From the NCBI RefSeq assembly GCF_001698205.1, contig NZ_CP016591.1, positions 248,001 to 312,000 of the forward strand: a stretch of 64,000 bases of DNA, in the 5' to 3' direction. The translations under genes were made by a program, and so were the position numbers. This document shows positions 53,527 to 64,000 of the stretch, in pieces (within the stretch, counting starts at the first letter, position 1; the number at the start of each line of letters is the position of its first letter). The stretch is from Tsuneonella dongtanensis. Its GTDB lineage: Bacteria; Pseudomonadota; Alphaproteobacteria; Sphingomonadales; Sphingomonadaceae. The notes under the pieces are model-generated. The model did not search any database, had not been told where the DNA came from, and worked only from the letters and a program-made list of their open reading frames with translations.

Positions 53527-54716
53527 CACGCTGCCTCGGGCACGACGTAGCTCGCCGCGCCCGCCGAAAGCTTGTCGAAGAATTCGTCGAACTCGGCGTC
53601 ACCGGCAACGAGCGGCGGCAGGATGCGCAGGGTGTTGTCGCCTGCGGCCACCGTCAGCAGCTGGTGTCCATCGCGCAAGTGGACGTAGAACGGCCGACTC
53701 TCGCTCTTCATCTTGAGCCCGAGCATCAGGCCCTTTCCGCGCACGCCTTCGAACAGTTCGGGATAGTTGCCGATGAATTGTTCGAGCCGGCCCCGCAGCC
53801 GCTCGCCCTTCTCGGTAACCTCGGCGAGGAATTCCTCGTTGCCGACGGCGTCAAGCACGGCCTCGCCCGCTGCCATCGCCAGCGGGTTGCCGCCATAGGT
53901 CGAGCCATGCGTGCCCAGGCCCATGCCGCGCGCCGCCTTTTCGGTGGCGAGGCATGCGCCCATCGGGAAGCCGCCGCCGATGCCCTTGGCGGTCGCCATG
54001 ATGTCAGGTTCGATCCCGTAATGCTCATAGGCGTACATCTTGCCGGTGCGCGCAACGCCGCACTGGACCTCGTCGAGCACGAGCATGAGATCGTGTTCGT
54101 CGCACAGCGCGCGCAGGCCCTGCATGAACGCATCGGACGCCGGACGGATGCCGCCCTCGCCCTGGATCGGTTCGACCAGAAAGCCCGCGGTGTTCGGACC
54201 CATCAGCGCCTTCGCGCTCTCCAGATCGTCGAATTCGGCATACTTGAACCCGGCGAGCAGCGGCATGAAGCCCTTGTGCATCTTCTCCTGGTTGGAGGCG
54301 CTGATGGTGGCCATCGTGCGGCCGTGGAACGCGTTCTTGAACGTGATCAGCTCGAACTTGTCATCGTTGCCGACGTGCTGGTGATAGGCGCGCGCGGTCT
54401 TGATGGCGCACTCGACCGCCTCCGCGCCCGAATTGGTGAAGAACACCGTGTCGGCGAAAGTCAGGTCGACCAGCCGCTGGGCAAGGCTCTCCCCCTGCGG
54501 GCTGCCGTAGAGGTTCGAAACGTGCATCAGCGTCGCCGCCTGCTCCTGGATTGCACCGATCAGCCCTTCGTGGCTGTGGCCGAGCAGGTTCACCGCAATG
54601 CCGCTGGCGAAATCGAGATAGCGCGTGCCGTCCTCGTCGATCAGGTGGCAGTGTTCGCCGCGCACGGGACGAACGCCGCACCGGGGATACACGGGCATGA
54701 GCGGGGTGATCGACAT
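53526..54716 (-). CDS. argD: Acetylornithine aminotransferase (aspartate aminotransferase family)
   Basis: 396 residues, class III PLP aminotransferase. [42 protein letters not shown], then [12 protein letters not shown] and [39 protein letters not shown] containing the PLP lysine. Directly coupled to argF, so the arginine role is firm. The start [14 protein letters not shown] is chosen over an upstream extension. It could also serve as succinyldiaminopimelate aminotransferase. Confidence 0.95.
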   Translation of the reverse strand: MSITPLMPVYPRCGVRPVRGEHCHLIDEDGTRYLDFASGIAVNLLGHSHEGLIGAIQEQAATLMHVSNLYGSPQGESLAQRLVDLTFADTVFFTNSGAEAVECAIKTARAYHQHVGNDDKFELITFKNAFHGRTMATISASNQEKMHKGFMPLLAGFKYAEFDDLESAKALMGPNTAGFLVEPIQGEGGIRPASDAFMQGLRALCDEHDLMLVLDEVQCGVARTGKMYAYEHYGIEPDIMATAKGIGGGFPMGACLATEKAARGMGLGTHGSTYGGNPLAMAAGEAVLDAVGNEEFLAEVTEKGERLRGRLEQFIGNYPELFEGVRGKGLMLGLKMKSESRPFYVHLRDGHQLLTVAAGDNTLRILPPLVAGDAEFDEFFDKLSAGAASYVVPEAA

Positions 54717-54756
54717 CGGACAGGTCCTCTTCAAGAATTCGATAAGCTGAAAACGA

Positions 54757-54800
54757 CGAATGGCGGCCCCGCCAATCACATGGAGGGGGGCCGCCATTCG
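54757..54800. other. Long perfect inverted repeat between argD and the cold-shock gene
   Basis: 14 bp arms CGAATGGCGGCCCC / GGGGCCGCCATTCG with a 16 nt loop. On the minus strand it lies 56 nt after the cold-shock gene and 40 nt before argD. The following bases (CGTCGTTTTC) give only a weak T-run, so it may be a terminator for the cold-shock message or an RNA end-protecting hairpin. Confidence 0.7.
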
Positions 54801-54855
54801 CGCCGTTTATGGTCATGCGTCGGAACGGTCGAACGACCGTCCGTTCGCCGACGGA

Positions 54856-55680
<825 letters not shown>

Positions 55681-55919
55681 AACCTGAAACGTACCTTCGT
55701 ATTCTAGCCGCCCGTTATTCGCCCCCGAGACGCGCGAGCGGAGCGCGCCGGGACGGATCGGGACAACCGGAATAGGCGCCCTCCCCCGTGAGTCAGTGGC
55801 GGTTCATAGCGCAAGTCCTGCCGTGTTGCGAACGATTTAACTGTGGCCGCACCAACCCGGTCTTTGCGTCGGCGTGAGACCGCTTGCACGACGCGCGCGT
55901 GCGCGGCATGGCGTCGGCC

Positions 55920-56729
55920 ATGGATATCCTCGCCCTCCTGAGCGATCCGGCTGCCTGGCTCGCCCTTCTCACGCTCATCGCGCTCGAGGTCGTGCTCGGC
56001 GTGGACAACCTCATTTTCATCGCGATCCTGTCGAACAAGCTCCCGGTCGAGCAGCAGTCGCGCGCGCGGAGAATCGGGCTCGCGCTGGCTCTGATCATGC
56101 GCATCGGGCTCCTGATGCTGATCGGCTGGCTAGTGACGCTGACGCAGCCGCTGTTCGACCTGGGGCTCGTCGGCTCTGCCAACCAGTATGGAGAGCCGAG
56201 CTTCGAGACGTCGTTCTCCGGACGCGATCTGATCCTGCTCGCCGGCGGGCTTTTCCTGCTGTGGAAGGCGACCAAGGAAATCCATCACTCGATGGAGCCC
56301 AGCGACGATTCGGGCGAGCTGCTCGACAAGACTCCCGGCGTTGCGACCGCGGCCAAGGCCACCTTCGGAGCGGTAATCGCCCAGATCATTGCCATCGACC
56401 TCGTCTTCTCGGTCGATTCGATCCTCACCGCTGTCGGCATGACCGACGAGGTGCCGATCATGGTCGCCGCGGTCGTGATCACCGTCGGCGTAATGATGGT
56501 CGCGGCCGACCCGCTCGCGCGCTTCATCGAGAAGAACCCGACGCTGGTCATGCTGGCGCTCGCGTTCCTCGTGATGATCGGCCTCGTCCTGATCGCCGAC
56601 GGATTCGGCTTCCACGTGCCCAAGGGCTACATCTACGCGGCCATGGGCTTCTCGGTCGGGGTCGAGATCCTGAACATCGTCCAGCGGCGCAGGCGTTTGC
56701 GAAAGGCTGAGGAGGCCTCGATGTCATGA
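55920..56729 (+). CDS. TerC family membrane protein
   Basis: 269 residues with seven or eight hydrophobic segments. Signature: [27 protein letters not shown] (with the acidic Glu/Asp in the membrane) and [18 protein letters not shown] (second acidic site). The family exports metals such as Mn and is often tied to membrane protein folding. The start at 55920 is preferred; earlier ATGs at 55884 and 55908 are possible. The downstream gene overlaps by ATGA. Confidence 0.92.
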   Translation: MDILALLSDPAAWLALLTLIALEVVLGVDNLIFIAILSNKLPVEQQSRARRIGLALALIMRIGLLMLIGWLVTLTQPLFDLGLVGSANQYGEPSFETSFSGRDLILLAGGLFLLWKATKEIHHSMEPSDDSGELLDKTPGVATAAKATFGAVIAQIIAIDLVFSVDSILTAVGMTDEVPIMVAAVVITVGVMMVAADPLARFIEKNPTLVMLALAFLVMIGLVLIADGFGFHVPKGYIYAAMGFSVGVEILNIVQRRRRLRKAEEASMS

Positions 56730-57169
56730 ACGAGTTCCGCAAACTGTCGGACACGATGTTCGCAAGTCCGCAGATCGACCTCGACGACGTCGCACAGGCG
56801 AAGGAGCAGGGCGTGGCCCTGATCGTCAACAACCGGCCCGAGGGCGAGAGCCCCGATCAGGTGCCGGGTGCCGAGATCGAGGCCGCCGCGCGCGCGGCGG
56901 GGATCGATTACCTCGCGATTCCCATTACCCACGCCGGGTTCAGCCACCCGCAGGTGACCGCGCTCGCCGAAGCGCTCGAGAGTGCCGGCGGGCCGGTCCT
57001 CGGTTACTGCCGCTCGGGCACGCGTTCGACGCTCCTTTGGGCCCTGGCGCGCGCGAGCCAGGGCGAATCGCCCGATGCCATCGCGGCAGCGGCAGCGGCG
57101 GCCGGCTACGACGTGGGCCCGGTGCGCCCGGCGATGGACGCGCTCGTCGCCCAGTCGCGCCAGTCCTAG
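56726..57169 (+). CDS. TIGR01244/DUF442 family phosphatase or sulfurtransferase
   Basis: 147 residues. The active-site loop is GYCRSGTRS with Cys95 (CxxGxR, as in tyrosine phosphatases and in the N-terminal domain of Blh proteins). [34 protein letters not shown] is family typical. In many proteobacteria this domain is fused or linked to the persulfide dioxygenase; here it stands 27 kb from that gene and next to terC. Confidence 0.88.
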   Translation: MNEFRKLSDTMFASPQIDLDDVAQAKEQGVALIVNNRPEGESPDQVPGAEIEAAARAAGIDYLAIPITHAGFSHPQVTALAEALESAGGPVLGYCRSGTRSTLLWALARASQGESPDAIAAAAAAAGYDVGPVRPAMDALVAQSRQS

Positions 57170-58587
57170 TCGCGGTAATCGAGCGGCGGCTTCCGGTCGC
57201 CGAGCAGCGACTTGTAGGTGTAGCCGGGCCCGCGCGCGGCATCGAATTCCGCCTTCGCCGCGTCGCGTAGCGCCGGGTCGGTGTAGAGCCGGATGGCCGC
57301 GAGCGTCATCGCCTTCGCCGCCACCTGCGCGCCCTTGAAGCCGATTGTCGTCCCGCTCGCCGCGGCCGATTGCCACGAGTGCGACGGCGTGCCCGGCACC
57401 CAGGTCGCTGTGCGTACGCCGACCGTGGGCGTGGCCCACGATACGTCGCCGACGTCGGTCGACCCGTAGCCCAGCGCCTTTTCGTATGGCTGGACCAACT
57501 GCGCGGTCTCGAGTGCTTTCGCCCGGGCCAATGTCGGAGCGAGCTTGCCGGCGAAGGCGCGTTCGTCCGCAGTGTAGTCGACCCCGCCGACCTTGCGCAG
57601 TTCGGTATCCATCATCCGCGCCATCGTCTCATTGACGAGCAGCGGATTGTTGCCGTGGATCACCTCCCACGAAACCTCGGTTCCCGTACCCATCGCCGCG
57701 CCCTTCGCCGCCGCCTCGAGCCGGGTCCACATCGCCTCGACCTCGTCGGTCCGCGAGTGACGGACGTAGTAGAACACTTCGGCGGAATCGGGGATCACGT
57801 TGGGCGCGCTGCCGCCTTCGGTGATGACGTAGTGGATGCGCGAATCCATCGTCGTGTGCTCGCGCATCATGTTGACCATCATGTTCATCGCCTCGACCCC
57901 GTCGAGCGCGCTGCGCCCTTGTTCGGGAGCACCGGCGGCGTGGGCCGACTTGCCCTTGAACCGGAACTTGGCCGAGCGGTTGGCGAGCGAGGTGCGCGCG
58001 GCGGCGCTGTTCTCGTCGTCGGCGTGCCAGTGGATCGCGAAATCGACGTCGTCGAAGAGGCCGTCGCGAACCATATAGACCTTGCCCGATCCGCCTTCCT
58101 CGGCAGGCGTACCGTAGAAGCGGATGCGCCCCGGGGTCCCGCTCGCCTCGAGCCATTTCTTGATCGCGATCGCCGCCGTGACCGATCCGGCGCCGAACAG
58201 GTTGTGCCCGCAGGCGTGGGCTGCGGCTTTGCCTTCCAGCACCGAGCGATCCGGCACCGCATCCTGGCTGATACCCGGAAGCGCATCGTATTCGCCGAGT
58301 ACGCCGATGAGGGGTCCGCCCGATCCCCACTCGGCGGTGAATGCCGTCGGAATTCCGGCGACGCCCTTGGTCACCTTGAACCCGGCCTTCTGCAACTCGG
58401 AAGACAGCAGCGCGCTCGACTTCTCTTCCTTGTAGCCGACCTCGGCCCACTCCCAGATCTGCCGCGCCACCCTCGCCGTATCGGCCGCCCGGGCATCGAC
58501 CAGCGCGACCGGGTCGGGCGCCTCCGCCGCGGCGGGGACGGCGAGGAACAGGGCAACGCCCGAAAGCGTGGCGAGGCGGATGGTCAT
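57166..58587 (-). CDS. M20 family amidohydrolase (AbgB-like), exported
   Basis: 473 residues with a signal peptide (MTIRLATLSGVALFLAVPAAAEA). Metal-binding and catalytic motifs: GEYDALPGISQ, AHACGHNLFGAGSV, YGTPAEEGGSGKV and HWHADDENSAAA. The family includes p-aminobenzoyl-glutamate hydrolase subunit B; exported versions in sphingomonads have undefined amide substrates. The stop codon shares CTAG with the convergent gene. Confidence 0.92.
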   Translation of the reverse strand: MTIRLATLSGVALFLAVPAAAEAPDPVALVDARAADTARVARQIWEWAEVGYKEEKSSALLSSELQKAGFKVTKGVAGIPTAFTAEWGSGGPLIGVLGEYDALPGISQDAVPDRSVLEGKAAAHACGHNLFGAGSVTAAIAIKKWLEASGTPGRIRFYGTPAEEGGSGKVYMVRDGLFDDVDFAIHWHADDENSAAARTSLANRSAKFRFKGKSAHAAGAPEQGRSALDGVEAMNMMVNMMREHTTMDSRIHYVITEGGSAPNVIPDSAEVFYYVRHSRTDEVEAMWTRLEAAAKGAAMGTGTEVSWEVIHGNNPLLVNETMARMMDTELRKVGGVDYTADERAFAGKLAPTLARAKALETAQLVQPYEKALGYGSTDVGDVSWATPTVGVRTATWVPGTPSHSWQSAAASGTTIGFKGAQVAAKAMTLAAIRLYTDPALRDAAKAEFDAARGPGYTYKSLLGDRKPPLDYRD

Positions 58588-58652
58588 GCGCGATATCTCC
58601 CTTGTTATGTGCAGCCTAGCGCGGCCCGCACGGCTGTGGCAATCGCCCGCAC

Positions 58653-59048
58653 ATGACCGGGAAGCTGATCCAGATGGGCGCGTCGCTGATCGCGATCCTC
58701 GCCCTTGCGTGGATAGCGTTGAAGCTCGGCCTCGGCGGAGACACGCGCATCCGCGACGACGATCACCTGCGCGAACTCGCCGAAGAAGCGCTTTGCGGCT
58801 TCGACCCGGTCGATATCGCCATCGACAGGGCCGGACTGGCCGCGCTTGCGCGGGACGCGGACGGGCGGGTCATGCTGCTTCGGCGCCACGGCGCGCATTT
58901 CGCCTCGCGCCTGCTCGACGGCCATGCGCACGTCCGGCTCGATCGCCATTTCCTTATCGTCGGGACGAGCGACCGGCGGTTCGGCGAGATCACGCTCGAC
59001 CTGGGCGATGCGGCTTCCGCTTGGGCTGCGAGCCTGCGGCGCCTATAA
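58653..59048 (+). CDS. Membrane-anchored hypothetical protein
   Basis: 131 residues. One N-terminal helix (LIQMGASLIAILALAWIALKLGLGG) followed by a soluble domain rich in Asp, Arg and Ala (DDDHLRELAEEALCGFDPVDIAIDRAGLAALARD). No family is recognised beyond a likely sphingomonad-specific group. It is 10 nt before the desaturase gene, hence probably cotranscribed. Confidence 0.65.
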   Translation: MTGKLIQMGASLIAILALAWIALKLGLGGDTRIRDDDHLRELAEEALCGFDPVDIAIDRAGLAALARDADGRVMLLRRHGAHFASRLLDGHAHVRLDRHFLIVGTSDRRFGEITLDLGDAASAWAASLRRL

Positions 59049-59058
59049 GGCAACCGAG

Positions 59059-59985
59059 ATGCCGAATTTCTCGCCCGTCGACTATGCCGTTCCCGGCTTC
59101 GTGCTGCTGGTCCTGATCGAGATGATCTGGGCGCGGAAGATGCGCCGCGAAGCCTACGAGCCGAAGGACACGCTCACCAGCCTCGCCTTCGGGCTGGGCA
59201 GCACCGTGTCGGGCCTGCTCTTCGGCGGCGCGGTGGTCGCGCTGTTCCTCTGGCTGTGGCAGTTCCGCCTGTTCGACGTGCCGTGGACCTGGTGGGCATG
59301 GGCGCTCTGCTTCGTGCTCGACGACCTCGCCTATTACTGGATCCACCGCTTCGGGCACCGCATGCGCTGGTTCTGGGCGAGCCACGTCAACCACCATTCG
59401 AGCCAGCACTACAACCTCAGTACGGCGTTGCGGCAGACCTGGACCGGTTTCCTGACATTGGGCTTCGCGTTCAAGCTGCCGCTGGTGCTGGCGGGCTTCC
59501 ACCCGGTGATGGTCGCGATCTGCGGCGGGTTCAACCTGATCTACCAGTTCTGGATCCACACCGAGGCGATCGGCAAGATGCCGCGCTGGTTCGAGGCGGT
59601 GATGAACACGCCGAGCCACCACCGCGTGCACCACGCGACGAACCCCCGCTACCTCGACCGCAACTATGCCGGGGTGTTCATCGTCTGGGACCGGTTGTTC
59701 GGCACGTTCGAGGAAGAACGCCCGGACGAGGAGCGCATCCGTTACGGCATCGTGCGGCAACTGGGCACGTTCAACCTGTTCTACAGCGTGTTCCACGAAT
59801 GGATTGGCATCGCGCAGGACATGTGGCGCGCGCCGTGGAAGCACAAGCTTTCGTACCTGCTGCGCGAACCCGGCTGGACCCACGACGGCAGCCGGGAGAC
59901 GAGCGACATGATCCGCGCGCGATGGGTGGCGCGCAAATCGGTTGCGAGCGAAAACCCGATTGCGGAGCCGCGCGAGGCTGCCTAA
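59059..59985 (+). CDS. Sterol desaturase / fatty acid hydroxylase superfamily protein
   Basis: 308 residues with four or five hydrophobic segments. Histidine boxes: YWIHRFGHRMRW, SHVNHHSSQHYN and SHHRVHHATNPRYLDRN. This is a different subfamily from the one at 26562-27398 (about the same length but with the SRNHAS-type HVNHHSSxxYNL motif). The substrate (carotenoid, sterol-like or fatty acyl) is unknown. Confidence 0.9.
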   Translation: MPNFSPVDYAVPGFVLLVLIEMIWARKMRREAYEPKDTLTSLAFGLGSTVSGLLFGGAVVALFLWLWQFRLFDVPWTWWAWALCFVLDDLAYYWIHRFGHRMRWFWASHVNHHSSQHYNLSTALRQTWTGFLTLGFAFKLPLVLAGFHPVMVAICGGFNLIYQFWIHTEAIGKMPRWFEAVMNTPSHHRVHHATNPRYLDRNYAGVFIVWDRLFGTFEEERPDEERIRYGIVRQLGTFNLFYSVFHEWIGIAQDMWRAPWKHKLSYLLREPGWTHDGSRETSDMIRARWVARKSVASENPIAEPREAA

Positions 59986-60009
59986 CGTTTCCGTAAAGGA
60001 GAGGTTGGG

Positions 60010-61599
60010 GTGAGCGATACATTCGACATCATCGTTATCGGCGGCGGCAGCGCGGGCAGCGCGGCGGCCGGACGGCTGGTCGAGGCCGGGCGCCGGGTCT
60101 GCTTGCTCGACGCGGGTGGCACCAACGAACACGTTTTCACGCGCACCCCGGGCCTTCTGGCGATGATGCCCGACAAGAGCATGTACAAGTACGACACCGA
60201 GCCGATGGAATCGCTCGGCGGGCGGATCGGCTATCAGCCGCGCGGACGCGGGCTTGGCGGATCGAGCGCCATCAACGGCATGGTCTACATCCGCGGGCAT
60301 CCGTGGGACTACGACAACTGGGCGGCGCTAGGCTGCACCGGATGGTCGTGGGACGACGTGCTGCCGGTGTTCAAGCGGCAGGAGAACAATGCGCGCGGTG
60401 CCGACGCGTGGCACGGCGCCAGCGGCCCGCTGCACGTCAGCGAGCAGGTCAGCCCCAGCCATGTCGCGCAGGCATTTGTGGATGCCGCCGCGGAACTGCA
60501 ACTACCGCGCAACGACGACTTCAATGGCCCGAAGCAGGAGGGCTTTGGGCTCTACCAGGTGACCCAGAAGGGTGGCGAGCGCTGGTCCTCCTCGCGCGCG
60601 TTCGTGGAACCGCTCAAGGGCAATCCCAACCTGGATGTGCGGACCAACGTCGTCGTCGAGCGGATCGAGATCGAGGATGGCCGCGCGACCGGCGTGACCA
60701 TTCGCAGAGGCAACGGCACCCATACGATCCATGCTTCGGGCGGCGTCGTGCTGAGCGCAGGCGCATTCGGCAGCCCGCAGGTTCTCATGCTCTCGGGTAT
60801 CGGCCCGGGCGGAGAACTGGCGCGCCACGGCATTCCGGTCCGGCTCGACCGGTCGGCGGTCGGCGCGGACCTGCAGGACCACTGCGACTTCCTGACCAGC
60901 TACGAACTCGACGACACCAGCCTTTTCGGCGGCTCGCTCAAGGGCATCTGGGCGCTGGCCAAGGCGTTCGTCGAACACCGGCGGCATCGCACCGGGATGC
61001 TCACCACCAACTTCGCCGAGAGCGGCGGTTTCGTGACCATCGAGCCCAACGCCCCTGCACCGGACGTCCAGTATCATTTCATCCGCGCGATCATCCAGAA
61101 CCACGGCCGCGACAAGCTGCGCGAGCACGGCTTCAGCCTGCACGCCTGCGTCTTGCGCCCGCACAGCCGCGGGTGGGTCAAGCTGCATTCCGCCGATCCC
61201 ACTGCCGCGCCGGCGATCAATCCCAACTTCCTGTCGGACGAGCGCGACATGGACCTTCTCAAGAAGGGATCGCGCCTGATGGTGCGGATCGCCGAGTCCC
61301 CTTCGTTCAAGGCCCTCGGCGCAAAGGACCGCAACCCGATCGACTACGAGGACGACACTGCGCTCGAGGCGCGCATCCGCCAGATCGCGGACACGATCTA
61401 TCACCCCGTCGGCACCTGCCGGATGGGCGGCGACGAGGACAGCGTGGTCGATCCGACTCTGGCGCTGCGAGGGGTGGACGGGCTGTGGGTCGCCGACGCA
61501 TCGATCATGCCGCGCCTCGTTTCGGGCAATACCAACGCGCCGAGCATCATGATCGGCGAACGCTGCGCCGGGTTCGTGCAGGCCGCGCTTGGGGCTTAG
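60010..61599 (+). CDS. GMC family oxidoreductase (choline dehydrogenase-like)
   Basis: 529 residues, GTG start. FAD-binding [19 protein letters not shown] near the start, the GMC signature 1 ([26 protein letters not shown]), signature 2 ([16 protein letters not shown]) and the C-terminal HPVGTCRMG with catalytic His, then [25 protein letters not shown]. It oxidises an alcohol substrate, unknown here. It overlaps the next gene by about 11 nt. Confidence 0.94.
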   Translation: MSDTFDIIVIGGGSAGSAAAGRLVEAGRRVCLLDAGGTNEHVFTRTPGLLAMMPDKSMYKYDTEPMESLGGRIGYQPRGRGLGGSSAINGMVYIRGHPWDYDNWAALGCTGWSWDDVLPVFKRQENNARGADAWHGASGPLHVSEQVSPSHVAQAFVDAAAELQLPRNDDFNGPKQEGFGLYQVTQKGGERWSSSRAFVEPLKGNPNLDVRTNVVVERIEIEDGRATGVTIRRGNGTHTIHASGGVVLSAGAFGSPQVLMLSGIGPGGELARHGIPVRLDRSAVGADLQDHCDFLTSYELDDTSLFGGSLKGIWALAKAFVEHRRHRTGMLTTNFAESGGFVTIEPNAPAPDVQYHFIRAIIQNHGRDKLREHGFSLHACVLRPHSRGWVKLHSADPTAAPAINPNFLSDERDMDLLKKGSRLMVRIAESPSFKALGAKDRNPIDYEDDTALEARIRQIADTIYHPVGTCRMGGDEDSVVDPTLALRGVDGLWVADASIMPRLVSGNTNAPSIMIGERCAGFVQAALGA

Positions 61600-61951
61600 G
61601 GATCGCGCGAAAGCGCTCAAGCGCGAAGCGCTGACGCTGTGGGTCGCGGCCCGCGACCCGCGCACCCCGCTCGCCGCGAAGCTGCTCGCCGGCGCGGTGG
61701 CGGCTTACGCCTTTAGCCCCATCGACCTCATCCCCGATTTCATCCCGGTGCTGGGACTGCTCGACGACGTGCTGATCGTGCCGATCGGGATCTGGCTCGT
61801 CCTGCGGATGATCCCTGCGCCGCTGCTGGCAGAATATCGCGAGGAAGCCGCGGACCTGGCGGAGCGACCGGTGTCGAAGACCGCCGCTGTCGCGATCATC
61901 GCGGTTTGGATTGCAGCGATATCCCTCACCGCCTGGCTGCTTACCCGATAG
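61589..61951 (+). CDS. YkvA family (DUF1232) protein
   Basis: 120 residues with a TTG start inside the 3' end of the GMC gene. DUF1232 core [38 protein letters not shown], and a C-terminal helix ([19 protein letters not shown]). It is a small membrane protein of unknown function. Confidence 0.9.
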   Translation: MGLRDRAKALKREALTLWVAARDPRTPLAAKLLAGAVAAYAFSPIDLIPDFIPVLGLLDDVLIVPIGIWLVLRMIPAPLLAEYREEAADLAERPVSKTAAVAIIAVWIAAISLTAWLLTR

Positions 61952-62028
61952 CGGTCAACGACCAGTCGATTGCAAGGCCGAACGGCCGCCCGCAGCCGGC
62001 TGCGCGAAGCGAAGCACAGAGGCGAGGA

Positions 62029-62050
62029 CGAGCCCGCGGAGGCGGGCTCG
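62029..62050. other. Short hairpin between the YkvA gene and amt
   Basis: CGAGCCCGC-GGAG-GCGGGCTCG, a perfect 9 bp stem. It stands just beyond the A-run of the amt terminator. It shares the GGAG loop with the second hairpin of repeat copy A at 40565-40580. Confidence 0.55.
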
Positions 62051-62092
62051 AAAAGAAGAAAAAAGGGGCCGGAAGCGGCTGGCTTCCGGCCC
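62051..62092 (-). terminator. Intrinsic terminator of the glnK-amt operon
   Basis: On the minus strand: stem GGGCCGGAAGC / GCTTCCGGCCC (11 bp, 5 nt loop) followed by CTTTTTTCTTCTTTT. It lies about 90 nt after the amt stop codon. Confidence 0.93.
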
Positions 62093-62179
62093 ATCGAAGG
62101 CGGTGTTCGCAGGAGGAACATCGGATGGCGAGGTCGGGAGAAAGGAGAGGAGATCCCCCGACCTCACCAAGCTTGGTAA

Positions 62180-63547
<1,368 letters not shown>

Positions 63548-63576
63548 CTGGTTACCCCTCATGAATTCGGAGCGCG

Positions 63577-63996
<420 letters not shown>

Positions 63997-64000
63997 TTAT

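Noticed and set aside
62029-62050. Third copy of the GTA structured repeat
   Set aside because: It shares only the GGAG loop and general hairpin form; the conserved CAAGCGCGAACGCGCGCC and TTGAGG parts are missing.

Overview
The window is a 64 kb chromosomal piece of a high-GC alphaproteobacterium, most likely a member of the Sphingomonadales (probably Erythrobacteraceae). The evidence is the pairing of an acyl carrier protein with serine palmitoyltransferase (sphingolipid synthesis), a DivK cell-cycle regulator, a DksA with a degenerate zinc finger, many families typical of sphingomonads (DUF1501/DUF1800 pair, DUF3572, DUF6127, DUF2793), and a complete RcGTA-like gene transfer agent (GTA) cluster.

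Left part (1-24 kb): a DUF1501/DUF1800 pair, malic enzyme (maeB) divergent from mutS, small membrane proteins, hydroxybutyryl-CoA dehydrogenase, a cobalamin adenosyltransferase, gluQ, an HNH nuclease, kynA, a solute-binding lipoprotein, a PilZ protein and dksA. A translationally coupled minus-strand operon (DUF3572-HAD-RidA-GDPD-GNAT) is divergent from divK. A stand-alone Pycsar-effector-like membrane protein sits next to the ACP/SPT sphingolipid genes. An arsenic operon (arsR-arsI-arsC-aquaporin) has an aquaporin in place of an arsenite pump, and two perfect ArsR-type palindromes lie in its promoter.

Middle (24.5-31.4 kb): an S41 peptidase, an Lrp-type regulator, a fatty acid hydroxylase, a Crp-type regulator, and a sulfide/persulfide module (MBL persulfide dioxygenase divergent from a BigR/SqrR-like ArsR repressor, rhodanese-DUF2892, TauE/SafE exporter), then a DedA protein.

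The GTA cluster (31.5-46.8 kb) runs on the plus strand in RcGTA order: small and large terminase, portal, DUF6127, prohead protease, capsid, adaptor, gp8, tail tube, gp10, chaperone, tape measure, gp12, gp13, NlpC/P60 peptidase, gp15 and a DUF2793 protein. Several features are unusual. A promoter is followed within about 50 nt by an intrinsic terminator before the first gene. A lower-GC DUF4258/HTH toxin-antitoxin-like cassette, with its own promoter, operator palindrome and strong terminator, is inserted between terminase and portal. A structured repeat occurs in two inverted copies in the only gene-free gaps of the cluster. gp12 is greatly enlarged while gp15 is short. Together these suggest that expression of the GTA structural genes depends on termination control.

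Right part (47-64 kb): ompA with a strong terminator, lipoprotein sodC, an MFS transporter, queC, hslO, argF-argD, a two-domain cold-shock protein with a glycine-rich arm, terC with a DUF442-type phosphatase/sulfurtransferase, an M20 hydrolase, a second sterol-desaturase-type enzyme, a GMC oxidoreductase, a YkvA protein, and the glnK-amt operon with a perfect sigma-54 promoter at the right edge. No tRNA, rRNA, CRISPR array, integrase or insertion sequence was recognised.
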